Assembly: GCA_003290165.1 (NCBI GenBank) | Contig: QNQO01000594.1 | Coordinates: 186,001 to 250,000 of the forward strand | Direction: 5' to 3' | Origin: Berberis thunbergii | Taxonomy: Eukaryota > Streptophyta > Magnoliopsida > Ranunculales > Berberidaceae | DNA: 64,000 bases | Shown here: in pieces, positions 35,671 through 47,127 of the stretch | Layout of the letters: each line of letters begins with the position of its first letter | Position numbering within the stretch: position 1 is the stretch's first letter | Made by a program: the position numbers and the translations under genes | The notes under the pieces: model-generated | The model's input: only the letters and a program-made list of their open reading frames with translations | Databases searched by the model: none | What the model was told of the DNA's origin: nothing

Positions 35671-35852
35671 ATTCTAAATGTCGAGGGAAAGAGCGAGGAA
35701 ACCAGCGAGGTAAACGAGGTGGCGGGGGGTGAACCGTTCACCCCCCTCGAGATGTATTCCGCGCGCGCATCTCGAGGGGGGTGAATGGTTCACCCCCCGC
35801 CACCTCGTTTACCTCGCTGGTTTCCTCGCCCTTTCCCTCGACACATAGAATC
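35671..35852. mobile_element. MULE-type snapback MITE, relative of the 8438 copy
   Basis: The arms pair over about 84 bases with roughly four mismatches, around a loop of about 15 bases containing GCGCGCGC. The outer arm GTCGAGGGAAAGAGCGAGG is shared with the copy at 8438, while the inner part differs. Target duplications are not clear. A transcript would form a stable GC-rich hairpin. Confidence 0.75.
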
Positions 35853-36867
35853 GCTCATTCTATAAATATTTGATACATATCAAAGGATCATAATACATGT
35901 TACTATAGAAGATGATTACTATCATGCACGGATCTTAATTTATGTTTCTAGTTTTGTCTAATCTTACTATTATACCTTTTTTAGTCGAGCTCATTTTTTT
36001 TAATTCCCTCACAAGGCTTTAGTAGATTTTGAACTTAACTGTTACAGAGAAACAGAAAACTTGCATTAGTAGCCAGCATATCCTTTTCTGCAGAAAGCTG
36101 CATAAGTTTAAAATTTGGGGTATGCAACCCATCTGTTGGTGCAGGATTTTATTTGCACAGAACTCATGGGAGTCTCCATGTCTAGCTATCAAGGCTTCAG
36201 TTCTCTGTTCCCTTTCTCATGTGAACCCCTGGTATAGTGAATCCCATTCCCCTTTGATTATGTTCATCACATATCTTCATCATGAATCTCAATGCCACAC
36301 ATTGTTTCTTCTTGCTACAGCTACCTCGGTTGCTACATGTCTATCAAGAAATACATCCCAGAGCCTTCCAGATCTCAAGGCAGATGATTCTTCACATAGT
36401 TTTCAGTTGGGCCTTTTTGGTGGGTACCATGTCATGGGGACGAAACTTGAGCTGTAAATCTCCCATCTCATAGTTCTAGGCATTTGTTATGTATTAGTCG
36501 CTACAACTTTGATAGGTTTCCAATCTCAACCATTTGTCCCCCGCAGGGCTTAAACAGGGGATACATTCCTTTGTGGACATCAAGGCTGTGTGTTGTAATC
36601 AAGGAAAATTGGGAGTGGTACAACTCTTCAATTCCCTTGATAGTCTTGTGTACTCTGTTATGGATATTCTTGAATGGTTAGGTTGGGTGAACTAAATTCT
36701 AGGGGATCAAAGTTAAGAGGTTGAAGGGGCCAATACTCAAGTGATGCAAGCCGCTAGCTGTATCAAGACAAGATCCTTGATAACCATCCTTCGGTGAGCT
36801 GAGTTACCAATGCAAGTGTTTTATTGGATACTGATGTACCTATGCGTACACAAGGCATACCCATCTC
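35853..36867. other. Intergenic stretch, nothing recognised
   Basis: A 142-residue open frame at 36029-36457 has no motif I know and no start context or neighbours to support it. Confidence 0.4.
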
Positions 36868-37376
36868 CAGGGGTGAAGTCAGGATTGCTGACAAAGAGGG
36901 GCAAAAAAAGATTTGAAAAGACCAACTTATCCCTGAACATGGTTTTCTGAACTAAACGAAGATTTTTTTTTTCTTTTTTAACTCCCAACAAACCCACCTT
37001 CACCAACCCTGTCACTCTCTCCTATTCTCATTTCTTATATTTTCTCTCCCTCACAAACCCTCTCTCACTATAATCTCTCAACTCTGCCTCTCATCTCACT
37101 CTTATATTTTCACTCTCAATTCAATCAACTTCATAGCAGTTGGCTATATCGAACCCTAAAACGTGAAAATATTGATAGCAGAGATTTGTATAGAAAGGGG
37201 GGCGGAGAACCTAAAATTTTTAAAATAATTCATAATTTAATTTTTAGTGGAGTCAAGAGCCAAGATTGTATACTTTAACCTAAACTTTTAAAGGAGGCAA
37301 TATAAAAAAATATGAGTAATTTAGTGAAATTTTTCAGAAAGATAAGGGAGTCAGTCAAAGGGTAGATCCGCCCATG
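36868..37376. mobile_element. hAT MITE, 509 bp
   Basis: Left end CAGGGGTGAAGTCAGGATTG; right end GATCCGCCCATG. The 8-bp duplication CCCATCTC is perfect (36860-36867 and 37377-37384). The left end matches the CAGGGGCGGAGCCAGGATT type common in plant hAT MITEs. Non-coding. Confidence 0.85.
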
Positions 37377-37978
37377 CCCATCTCTAAATCTCTCAATCAT
37401 GAATCTGTAAACAGAACAGGTAACCTTTTTTAAGCTCCTGTCACACTTAAACCCATATATGCATGGCCGGGGAATCTGATGCAAAACCAGAGGCAACATA
37501 AATTATCCTTACCAAAATTAAAAGTTTGTGGAAATTTATCCTAAACAACTAGGGATCATAAATTCAGACCTCTATCCAAGCTATAACGATGATCATCACT
37601 ATTAAAGATACTACTGATATACTTCTTATATGTAGTTCTCTTCTGTATATGGATGGTAGAGATGATCCTCTGATGATGTGATGTAGTAGTGAATTTCTTG
37701 GAAAATAAATGTAAAGTTTAATACGTTTCATGTTTCGTTCTGTATGTTCAGTACTGTCACAAGAAAAATACCCTCTTACTATCACTTAACCAACCTGATG
37801 CCTCCGGGAATGAAATAAATTATAAAGAAAGGTAAAACAGATGAGCCTTTAATCAACAACTTTCAAGCCTCGTCTCTAATTCAGATTTTGTTTTTGCACA
37901 AGTAGAGCTGCTTTAGTTTCCAGAGTTGCATCTTCTGAGTTCTGCCTGGCGTTTTTGTTTGCTCCAAGTTCTAGATTT

Positions 37979-37980
<2 letters not shown>

Positions 37981-38011
<31 letters not shown>

Positions 38012-38037
38012 GTTATTATTATTATTATATATATATA
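37981..38037. repeat. (ATT)n / (AT)n microsatellite
   Basis: A run of about 15 TTA/ATT units with one TTG interruption, then ATATATATATA. Flanking sequence is not coding. Confidence 0.9.
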
Positions 38038-38250
38038 ATTTTTTTTTAAAAATTGGGTCTTTTAACCTTTTTATTTAATAATTTATGCTCTAAGGCTACA
38101 TGACTAACCCTATAAAGTTAACCAAATCAGGCCCAAAGGCTACAATATTGTTGCCACTTAATATTCTCATCGCCTCCACCTTGCCAAGTCCCCGCCAAAC
38201 TTAAACACCTGTTGTCTTGGGCCTACCATCTGGGATACTTATAGACTGTT

Positions 38251-38810
38251 TCCTTATAAACCTTAGTGGCGAACTCCTCCTTACTTGATGTGAGACTATT
38301 CAAGCCAACTACATCCCAATAATTTTCACATTTGGTGTGAATCGTCACACATCCTTCAATCGATCCACCGGTCTGCAACATCTCGAAGTACACCTCATCC
38401 TCGAGTCTCATGTGAGACCACGATCCTGTAGGTAGCACTTGGTGTATGGGCTATTGATCATTGTTTAGGGGATCATGTGCGCAGTCCGCCAGATGAATGG
38501 ATCCAGATTAGGTTTCAGATCCTTGCCAAGAGAAGGAATCTTACAAGTCCGAACGAGATGGAGTTAGTGCGGTGGTTGTGACTAAGGTGGAGCCAATAAC
38601 ACCGGGATAGTAACCCGTACACCGAGTGCTACCCACAGGATCGTGGTCACACATGAGACTCGAGGAGGAGGTGTACTTCAAGATGTTGCAAACCGGTGGA
38701 TGGATTGTAGGATGTGTGATGATTCGCATTAAAGGTGAAGATTGTTGGGATAAAGTTGACTTAAATAGTCCCACATCAAGTAAGGAAGAGTCGTCACTAA
38801 GGTTTATAAG
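38251..38810. repeat. Inverted pair of about 195-bp repeats
   Basis: Left arm 38251-38446 and right arm 38618-38810 are reverse complements with scattered differences, separated by 171 bp. Read on the plus strand of the right arm, TGTTGGGAT...AGTCCCACATCAAGTAAGGA resembles the end region of short plant LTR/TRIM sequences. Two such remnants in inverted orientation, or one inverted duplication, would both fit. Non-coding; open frames are mirror images of each other. Confidence 0.7.
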
Positions 38811-38949
38811 AAGATGATCAACTCCCTAATAGCAAACAACAAATGTTTAAGTTGGGAATATGTATTATGGACCTAGTTGGAAAAAGAAAAAGAAAAGAAA
38901 CAAATAAATTCAACAAAAAATGGTTATTTTTCTTCAAATGAATTAAACT

Positions 38950-41900
38950 TCAGGAATTTCGATCAGCAGGTGGTTCCTCTTTCCGACTTCTGCTTGGTGC
39001 AATTTGATCATGCTGGGTGCCGTACTCCTACAAAGCCAATGCAAAACAATTCAGAACAGTGCTTCTCGTAGTAAAGAAATTAGAACATAGACTTGAACAA
39101 GTGCAGTTTTAAATAAGCATTTTTTTTTATGACATGAATGCAAAATTACCTCCATCCTCTCTATCAATGCTTTAGATGTCTTTGCAGAGACAACAATTTT
39201 TCTTGCAGAAGGGTCTATAAATCCTTCTTTGACACCATTATCAAACAATGCAAGCAAGCAGTCGTAATATCCATCAACATTCAACAAGCCGACCTGTTCA
39301 CACAAGAATGTATATGTAAAATTATATTACGGTACCAGACCATAAGTTGGGTCATGAAAACAAAGTTTTACGATGGAAATGTAACAAAATTTAGGAAAAA
39401 AGACGATGATGAACAGAAAAAATAAAGGAAGGAAAGAGAAAAAAAAATAAGTTAATACACTTTATACTGGGAGTCGGCGGGAACATGCTATTTCTTTTAA
39501 CAATTAAAATTCAAATAAATAAATAAATGAAAGACGACTCATAGTATAAAGAAATAGCATGTTCGAGCCGACTCACAGTATATGTTGGCGCAAACATGCT
39601 ATCTCTAGTTATGCACCAGAGTTCCTGGGGGTGTAGGGAGTTGCACCCCACACTAGGCACGGATTCAGGTGGGGGCACTTACCTCCACTGACTTTTGAGA
39701 TTTTTTTTTAATAATTTATTTGTCTCTCAACTAGTTTTTAATTTGCTCATCTATTCTCACTTTTCACTTCAACCTGGACTTCATCCTTCAAATCATATAC
39801 ATATCAAATTTAAACTCTACTTTTAGAGTTAGAGACTGAGGTTAAATCCCTCAAATCTCTCAAAGAATATAAATTCTAGCTAACCTGGGAAACCACTGCC
39901 TGGGGGGCAAAAATACATTTTTGCCCCCCTCTTTAAACACATACTCCAAAAAGGTGTTTTAAAGAGGGGGCAAAAATGTATTTTCGCCTCCCAAGCAGGG
40001 ATCAGGCTGGTTTCCCAGGCCAGCTAGAATTGCTCCTCAAAGAAACCAAAATTCACAGTTTCTTCTTCACACTCCATCGATTGGATAAGATGAGGGAAAC
40101 CCCTATATTTCATCATCTTCAAAGATCTATAACTATTGAGTTATTTGAGCTCATCTTCACAAGATCCAGTAGAATCCAAACCACCTTATTCTTTTTCTTC
40201 TAAGTACCAGGTGCCTTCATTAATCACTGTGTTGGTTATCTCCACAAAAAAAATCGTAAGCAACTCAATCTCTTCCTCATTTTCTTTATGTAGTAGTAAT
40301 CAACGATTCAAACTCTTCTCTTCTGTTGTGTTTCTACAAGTAGTAATCATCTTCAATTAATATAATAGTAATCATCTTCAATGACTGTCTTTGTTGTACT
40401 CCTCTTTTTGCTATAGTAGTAATAAATTAATATAGTAGTAATTCTACAGGGCCTGGGTCCCCCTGCTTGGTTTGCTGCCTAGGGGCAAAAATACACTTTT
40501 GCCCCCCTCTTTAAACACCTTTTCCAAAAATGTTGTTAAATATGGGGGCAAAAGTGTATTTTTGCCTCCCCATGCAGCAACCTCGCTGGTTTTTTCAAGC
40601 CAGAAAGAATTTTGGATTTAAAAAAAAATCATAATAAAGTAACTAATTTTATATTATATTTAATTAATTATCACATCACTCCCCTTCCTCGACAAAAATC
40701 CTAGCTCCGTGCCCCCACACCATGTTCTCAATTGTTTTCCAAAACAAGAATGTTTCTCGAGCTTTCATCATCGTGAAAAAGCTATTGTGGTCCAATAGCC
40801 ATGGGAGGGATACCGATATAAAAGGTCCATTTATTATTTTCTGGTATTTGCTTCATTACTAAGTTATGTTTGGACATCTACAGTTTGTATCATATCCTCA
40901 TTTGTGTCCCCCACAGCAAAGTTAACAGATGTGCTTGACCTGTTCACATGTCGATGCTACAATTTTTTAAGGAAAAACTAAAATTAGGTGTGGAGTCTCG
41001 ATCACAACCATCCTTTTCGATTTGGATGGTTGTTAATTTTTTAAGTTAATGGATGGTTTATTTTACCCTCAAAAGACTTCTTAAATAATGTAGTAAGTAG
41101 GCTTAACAACACACTACCCGCCAAAGGGGCTGTGGTCGATTGGTTAAGGCTTTGTGGACTTGTTTCACAGATCCTTGCTTCGAGACCCACTGGAGGCATC
41201 TTTATTTCGGGGTGGTATTCGACCCGTAGGTCGCATCTCGGGACTAGGTTACGGATCCTAGGCTGAAAAAACCGGCTTGCCTTTCAAAAAAAAAAAAAAA
41301 AACAACACACTACCCCCCTCCCAAATAAATAGAAAATAAAACAGTTAATATAAGAAAAAAAATCGGACAATTTAAAAATCTCTGTTTTGTTATTGTACTA
41401 AAGAGTCTTTATTCTCATTAGATTTCATAGATTACACTAAATTTGCTGAAACATATTGATTTTACCCATTTTTTTCTTCCTAGTCAGTGGAGCAAAAATG
41501 TAATACATCAAAGTGAACCATAAAACGTTACAAAACTTATAAGTAATTAAATCCATAAGTAAACCATAAAGTAATTAAATCTGAGATTGCAAAACAAATC
41601 ACAAATATAAAATGATACAATTTAAATACCTAACCAGCATACTAAATGCATGATTGCCTGTAACGACAGTAGTTACCTAATGTATTTAATCCATGATAAC
41701 CACAAGTTACATAACTCAGAAGTAAAAGTAGAAACAAAAACTTACTGGTTTATCATGGATTCCGAGCTGTGACCATGTTATCATCTCGAGCAACTCCTCC
41801 ATGGTCCCGTACCCCCCTTTATTCACAATAAGCTTTCCATTACTAGAAATTCACTCTGCTGCTACTTCTTATCCAAGAAGAAATAAGTAGGTTATTCTCA

Positions 41901-42483
41901 TTGAAACATACCTGGAAGCGCGATGAAAGCATCAGCGTGGCGAGCCATTGCAGCCTTGCGCTCGTGCATGTCAGATGCTATTATTACTTCACCCACTGCA
42001 TGGCCTGATATCTGAACACAAAAGCTCAATACAATGAAACCTTAAAGCATATGGAAAATTGAACTAGCACCTCAGCAGATATCATACCTCAAGTGGAACA
42101 AAAGCTTTTGGGATGACCCTGGCAAAAACATAAACGAAATAAGTACTCATTTTACCAATCTGGAGAAGTCGAAAGTTTGTTTCACAAACCTACCCAAGAA
42201 CATGACACCCTCCATCATAAACAGTCTTCGAAACCAAGCCCATTAGTCCAACACTCCCTCCACCATAGATCAAATCCATCTTCCTCTCCACCTGTGTACC
42301 ATCATATTTGAAAACTACTATTCAAAAACATGTCCATTATTGTCGTTCTGTTATTTGACAAACAATAAACAAACAAACACCCACCAATTCTCTTCCAAGA
42401 TCAAGCGCAGCATCACTGAAAACCTGTTTATTCCCAGAGTTACTCCCACAGAAAACACAAACCTTCTTGAACTTGCTCATCAT
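38950..42483 (-). CDS. LOG: Cytokinin riboside 5'-monophosphate phosphoribohydrolase (LOG family)
   Basis: LOG enzymes release active cytokinin bases from their riboside monophosphates in cytosol and nucleus. I resolve seven exons on the minus strand: 42483-42385, 42291-42194, 42118-42088, 42011-41912, 41816-41746, 39293-39150 and 39027-38950. All junctions are GT-AG and phases agree. Total is 621 bases, 206 residues, within the usual 200-230. Conserved blocks in order: [58 protein letters not shown] with the catalytic Arg, and PGGYGTMEE, the family signature, split by intron 4. Then [22 protein letters not shown], quoted here only as the family-typical nucleotide-binding region, and a divergent tail ending PADRNS. 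Intron 5 is about 2.45 kb because of a hAT element and a SINE. Second start codon at 42480 is equally possible. All key residues are present, so it is probably functional. Confidence 0.9.
39868..40035. mobile_element. MULE-type snapback MITE nested in the hAT element
   Basis: Starts TATAAATTCTAGC and ends AGCTAGAATTGCTC, with self-complementary arms. The 9-bp duplication CTCAAAGAA is perfect (39859-39867 and 40036-40044). Confidence 0.8.
40440..40612. repeat. Second snapback repeat inside the hAT element
   Basis: Inverted arms (ATTCTACAGGGCCTGGG on the left, CAAGCCAGAAAGAATT on the right) around paired 'GGGGCAAAA-TACAC' motifs. It resembles a more diverged copy of the 32733 family. No clear target duplication. 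Confidence 0.5.
41120..41300 (+). mobile_element. tRNA-derived SINE in LOG intron 5
   Basis: A box TGGTCGATTGG (about 41133) and B box GCTTCGAGACC (41177-41187), then a body ending in CTTTC and a run of about 17 A. The 15-bp duplication AACAACACACTACCC is perfect (41105-41119 and 41301-41315). It lies antisense to LOG. Confidence 0.92.
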
Positions 42484-45183
42484 CTCTTGACCCCCAAAAC
42501 AAACTGCTCACTTGAAAATAACCCCACTTCTCATCCCTTAGTGGCTCTTGAGGCTATGGAAAGTAGGCCCTTCAATAGCATAACATGTGACCCATGGGTG
42601 TTTTAATGGAACAGTAACCCTTTGATGAAGATTCCCTCTTTACTTTCCATGTTTGTTTGTATGTATATTTACTATCTATCTATTTGGTGTACCAAAACAT
42701 TCTTATTTATCAGATAGGAGTTGGAAGGACATCTTCTTATTTGAGTTGGAAAATACATGTTAGGAGTTGAATTTTGTTGATTAGGCTTAAACAAACCGCG
42801 ATAACCTTCTCTGTTTTCTCAATTTGTTTCCTTGTCCAATTTTTTATTTATTTTTTCCATGAGAAGACCTTTAACTTGCTTTGTTTAATTAGGGTGGTCT
42901 CTTTGTCACCAAGATCATCCGAACCAAATCAAATCCTTGAAAACTTAAAGAACTCCATTTTTAAAAGGATGGAGTCCTGGTCAAATGTGAATTGTTGCAT
43001 TTTATAAAGGGCTCGGATCAAGGGAAACAATTGTGGCAATAATTTTGGTTCACCTATATAGAAAGTGTATGAATGATTGATACTCGGTAGATGATCCCCT
43101 CACCATTAGGATCTTCGTTGCCCATAACCAAAAAAAGTCATTTAGGATTAGTCAACTTACAAAATTCAAATTTACTTGATTATTCATTTATTAGTATTAA
43201 TTTTTTTAGTGTGTAGATGATCGCATCAAGATAGGTTCATCCCAACAAATAAAAGTTATCCCATACCAAGATTCTTACCTAAATATTGTTTTGGATGGAC
43301 AGTATTTTGTCAAGTGTTGTTTTATCCTCATACAACATGACATTGATAGGTTGATCATGATAAAGGAGTAGAATTCAGTTTGCCGCCAAATGGAAAAAAT
43401 TTCCACACTAACAAAGCAATACCCTCTGAAAAACTTGGTTGCTTCAACCTAGTGATCAAAATATCACCAATATATCTAGGCATATTTCAGAAACTCAATC
43501 ATAAACATTGTTCATATGTGACAGATGAGATAAATTGTGAACTTTACGTTAATACACACTGTGCACATATGTTGTGCGATATCGACATTTCGTTTGCTAA
43601 TTTGACCTTCCCATAAAGGTGGAGAAATCAGTAATGCTATTGCAATTTCGCAAGCATCATTCTCCCATTAAATTAGATTGTCTTATTGTTGAGCTCATAA
43701 TTGATCAGAAGAATCTTATCCTCAAATTGCTTAAACTTCTCTCAAACATTTCCACTATTGGTATGCTCTAATTTTCTACTTTAGTTTTGCTCTTAATAAA
43801 GGTGATTAGGGATGTCTAATCTGTTTTATTGTGATGCAAATGAGTGGTTCAAAGCTTAAACCTTTCGAAATGATCAGCTATTGGCCCAGGTGGATAACAC
43901 CACTATTGACTCGGAATTGTATTTGAACAAACAGGTTTTGAAGCCAAGCTGTATATTGCATGCTGGATGCCTAATGATATCATCAACTTTTTTATTTATG
44001 ATATGTTGATAGCAAAGTATCATGGAGCTCAACCATGCTTAATTAGAGATGATGATGATCGACGTTGGGTCCAGGTGGGTCTCTCTCAAATATCAGCTTA
44101 TAATATCTCATTGATAAAAATAGATATGTAATTAGTTTATTAAATAGGAGAGTTGTTGCAGAGATGAAGTTTTCTTGCAATAGTTTAAAAGATTGTGCAA
44201 AATGAAAATGCTAAACATTGGTACATTTTGGTGAGATCGAAACTTTATAGATTACCAAAATTATAAAGCTGGCGTCGAGAGGCCTTTTATATGTCTTTTT
44301 GATCTGCAAAACAACAAAAATCTTATTGATGCGACTTTGAGAAAATAGTTTTAAAGAAATTACAATATGATAAAATTCTCCCACAGCCTTCCAATGTTCA
44401 GTTCTACTGCCCAATCTCCAAGCTATGTGTGTGCCCAAAACCAAAGGACTTGGCTTGAAGAAGATAGTCAGGCTAGCTAGGTGAGTTACGTTTTTGCGAT
44501 TGAAAATACGTGCATTACCCGTTGCTTTATGCTTTATTCACCTTAAACTCATCCAGAAAATTAAAGCACCTAATAACCTCTTGGCCATGACACAGTTAAG
44601 AAACAAGTAGTGATCCCCGATTCATTAAACAAGAATTGGAATAATGCTTACTAAACGCTTGGTAAACACTCAAATCAAAATCATAATTAAAAGACCTATA
44701 AATTGCTACAGTTGTGTTTGGTTGAAAGAAAAAGAAAAATCATTAAAAAAAACCCATGGAAAAATAGTAAATGGAGGTAAGAAACATTAAAAACATGCAT
44801 GGAGCCACGTAGGGGCGAGTGGGGGCGGCCCCACTGACTTTTTGAGAATTTTTTTTTTTAATTTATTTATTTATTATGTATACCCCAAATCCCTAAAAGT
44901 GGCTATGGGGACTCGGCTTATCTGCCTTTGATACCCATTGAGAAGATTGCGAAGGTCTTTGACCGTAAAGAGGCTGTCACTGGGCCCGCTGTTGAGATGG
45001 CACCCATCGAGGTGGCGCAATGAGCATCCGTTCGATTTGGTTTCGATAGTAGTAGTAACGATGATGTATATTGAATCGCTTTAACTAGTAATGTTAGTGT
45101 TTCAGTTTGGTTGATGTCACAAATTTTGTTTTGGCCTGCATGATATGGTTGGTTTGATTAATTTATGTATGCAGGTTTGTGGA
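42484..45183. other. Upstream of LOG: intergenic stretch, mostly unassigned
   Basis: The first few hundred bases should include the LOG promoter. Many short open frames occur but none has a motif I recognise. Near 44806, GGAGCCACGTAGGGGCG resembles another hAT end; its partner was not found. Confidence 0.35.
44905..45021 (+). pseudogene. Possible captured terminal exon, unknown family
   Basis: A frame reads DSAYLPLIPIEKIAKVFDRK, then EAVTGPAVEMAPIEVAQ and stops at 45021. Base composition is richer in GC than its surroundings, and the sequence looks like a conserved protein end followed by a 3' untranslated region. I do not recognise the family. It sits between a hAT-like end (44806) and the hAT copy at 45184, which suggests a captured gene piece. 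Confidence 0.3.
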
Positions 45184-46109
45184 CAGGCACGGATTCAGGT
45201 GGGGCAAGTTTGCCCCCACTTACTTTTGAGATTTTTTTTTTCTAATAATTTATTTGTCTCTCAATTAGTTTTTAATTTGCTCTTCTTTATATCAAATTCA
45301 AACTCTAATTTTAGAGTTAGAGATAGAGGTTAAATCCCTCAAATCTCTCAAAGAACAGAAATTCTAGCGGACCTGGGAAACTAGCGTGGTTTCCCTGCCT
45401 ACCCCCTCTTTAAACACATACTCCAAAAATGTGTTTTAAATAGGGGGGCAAAAATGTATTTTCGCCCCCCAAGCAGGGACCAGGCTGGTTTCCCAAGCCA
45501 GCTAGAATTTCTCCTCAAAGAAACCAAAATTCACAGTTTCTTCTTCACACTCCATCGATTGGATAAGATGAGGGAAACCCCTATATTTCATCATCTTCAA
45601 AGATCTATAACTATTGAGTTATTTGAGCTCATCTTCACAAGATTCAGTAGGATCCAAACCACCTTATTCTTCTTCTTCTAGGTACCAGGTGCCTTCATTA
45701 ATCACTGTGTTGGTCATCTCCACAAAAAAAATCGTAAGCAACTCAATCTCTTCCTCCTTTTCTTCATGTAGTAGTAATCAACGATTCAAACCCTTCTCTT
45801 CTGTTGTGTTTCTATAAATAGTAATCATCTTCAATGACTGTCTTTGTTGTACTCCCCTTTTTGCTATAGTAGTAATCAATGAATATAGTAGTAATTCTAC
45901 AGGGCCTGGGTCCCCCTGCTTGGTTTGGTGCCTGGGGCAAAAATACACTTTTGCCCCCCTAGCTCTTTAATAACCCCAGGCAGCAACCTCGCCGGTTTTT
46001 TCAAGCCGGTTTTTCATGTTAAAGTAACTAATTTTTATATTATATTTAATTAATTATGACATCACTCCGCCCCCTCCCCCCCTCAACAAAAATTCTGGCT
46101 CCATCACTG
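45184..46109. mobile_element. hAT-type element, copy 2, downstream-shifted duplicate of 39654
   Basis: Left end CAGGCACGGATTCAGGTGGG; right end GGCTCCATCACTG. It is highly similar to copy 1 across most of its length and has the same nested snapback MITE (45356-45513) with the same flanking CTCAAAGAA. A deletion has shortened the second snapback near 45960. No matching 8-bp duplication is visible at its ends. Confidence 0.7.
45356..45513. mobile_element. MULE-type snapback MITE nested in hAT copy 2
   Basis: Bounded by CTCAAAGAA at 45347-45355 and 45514-45522, exactly as in copy 1. Arms pair around GGGGGCAAAA motifs with a small deletion on the left. Confidence 0.75.
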
Positions 46110-46550
46110 ATTAAAAATAAAATAAAAAATGATATCATGTTGATCTAATCATTTTAATATAGATTGCTATTAGAAAGCGCGTAAAATGAGCTAGCTATCC
46201 CTAAAGCAGTCTAAATGGTCAACAAGAATGGATATTACTTGCTAATCTTAGAAGTATGGCAAAGTTTTTTACTCCACAATTTAGACCCAACAGCAGTGTC
46301 ACATCCAATGTCGCTTTGTTTTTCATTTGGGCCATATGAAGTTTTCTAAAAATAGTCAAAATATGAAGCAGAAGAAGAGTTTGAAGTTGAAAACCTTTAA
46401 CTCGATGTTTTCTATTAAAAAATCATGGAGGTGGTGTTATCATGGAATAGGAAATACTTTCATGGAAAAAATTAAAAGAATATAATCATTTTCAACATTT
46501 TTTTTTGTTAAATCATTGCATTCAAACAAAACTAACTATTACAATACTGT

Positions 46551-46844
46551 CTAGCCACAGATACCGCTAAATTGTGAGCTTAAGTTCGCGGTTAATAAAT
46601 TTACAGTACCATAAGTTTTTATTGGAAAGTAAATGCTGATAATAGGGTGCCACACCCATCGTGTGGCCAAAAGAAAAAGTTGCGAGTCCTGCTGTGGGAT
46701 TGAGTTAAGCACTCCTGAATCTCCTAAGAGGAAGCCTGAATCCCAGTGATTCGCCCGTATCAGGATAAGAGCTGCTTCGGCTGCTCGACACTCCGCAATA
46801 TAAAAGTTCAACATCAAGAGCTCAACTTTCCATATGTAACCCAC
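46551..46844 (-). pseudogene. RNase H-like domain fragment
   Basis: A 97-residue frame reads AECRAAEAALILIRANHWDS, then FLLGDSGVLNSI and TRWVWHPI. It shares the AEAAL-LI-AN-W...LLGDS...TRWVWH pattern with the fragment at 5128, so both come from the same repeated family of RVT_3-type RNase H sequences. Active-site positions E and D are visible, but the N-terminal strand is missing. Probably a dead fragment. Confidence 0.45.
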
Positions 46845-47127
46845 TCTGCCTACATGCTCGCGCTACTGATCGAGCTCGTTGATGACTAATACTGTGTGTC
46901 AAATATAGCTATGGAAAACAAAAAGCTCGTTCTTATCACAAAAAGTTGAGCTCTGCTCTGACCACAGAGAGATATTAATATGCTGATCAATAACAAATAA
47001 ATTTGATGACATATAAGAAGAACACATCGTATCATTACAAAGAATTAACATGCAGTAATCTTTACATCTATATACAAATATAAAGTTTGAATCATTCAAT
47101 GAAAGAACACCACCACCAATTCAATCT
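46845..47127. other. 3' flank of the Vps62-like gene
   Basis: AT-rich sequence after the stop codon of the minus-strand gene. Nothing further recognised. Confidence 0.4.

Larger units (their letters stand above)
39654..40712. mobile_element. hAT-type element, 1.06 kb, in LOG intron 5 (copy 1)
   Basis: Left end TAGGCACGGATTCAGGTGGG; right end AGCTCCGTGC. The 8-bp duplication CCCCACAC is perfect (39646-39653 and 40713-40720). It carries two snapback MITE-like inserts (39868-40035 and about 40440-40612). A second copy is at 45184-46109 in the same orientation. Open frames inside are shared with that copy but show no protein motif. Confidence 0.75.

Noticed and set aside
36029..36457. 142-residue open frame on the plus strand
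   Set aside because: No known motif and no sign of splicing or promoter; likely chance in AT-rich DNA.
38223..38817. Two small genes of similar sequence on opposite strands
   Set aside because: The frames are mirror images caused by the inverted repeat pair.
45454..45817. Short proteins conserved between the two hAT copies (also 39976-40360)
   Set aside because: The similarity is explained by the DNA repeat, and the frames include the snapback MITE arm and T-rich runs.
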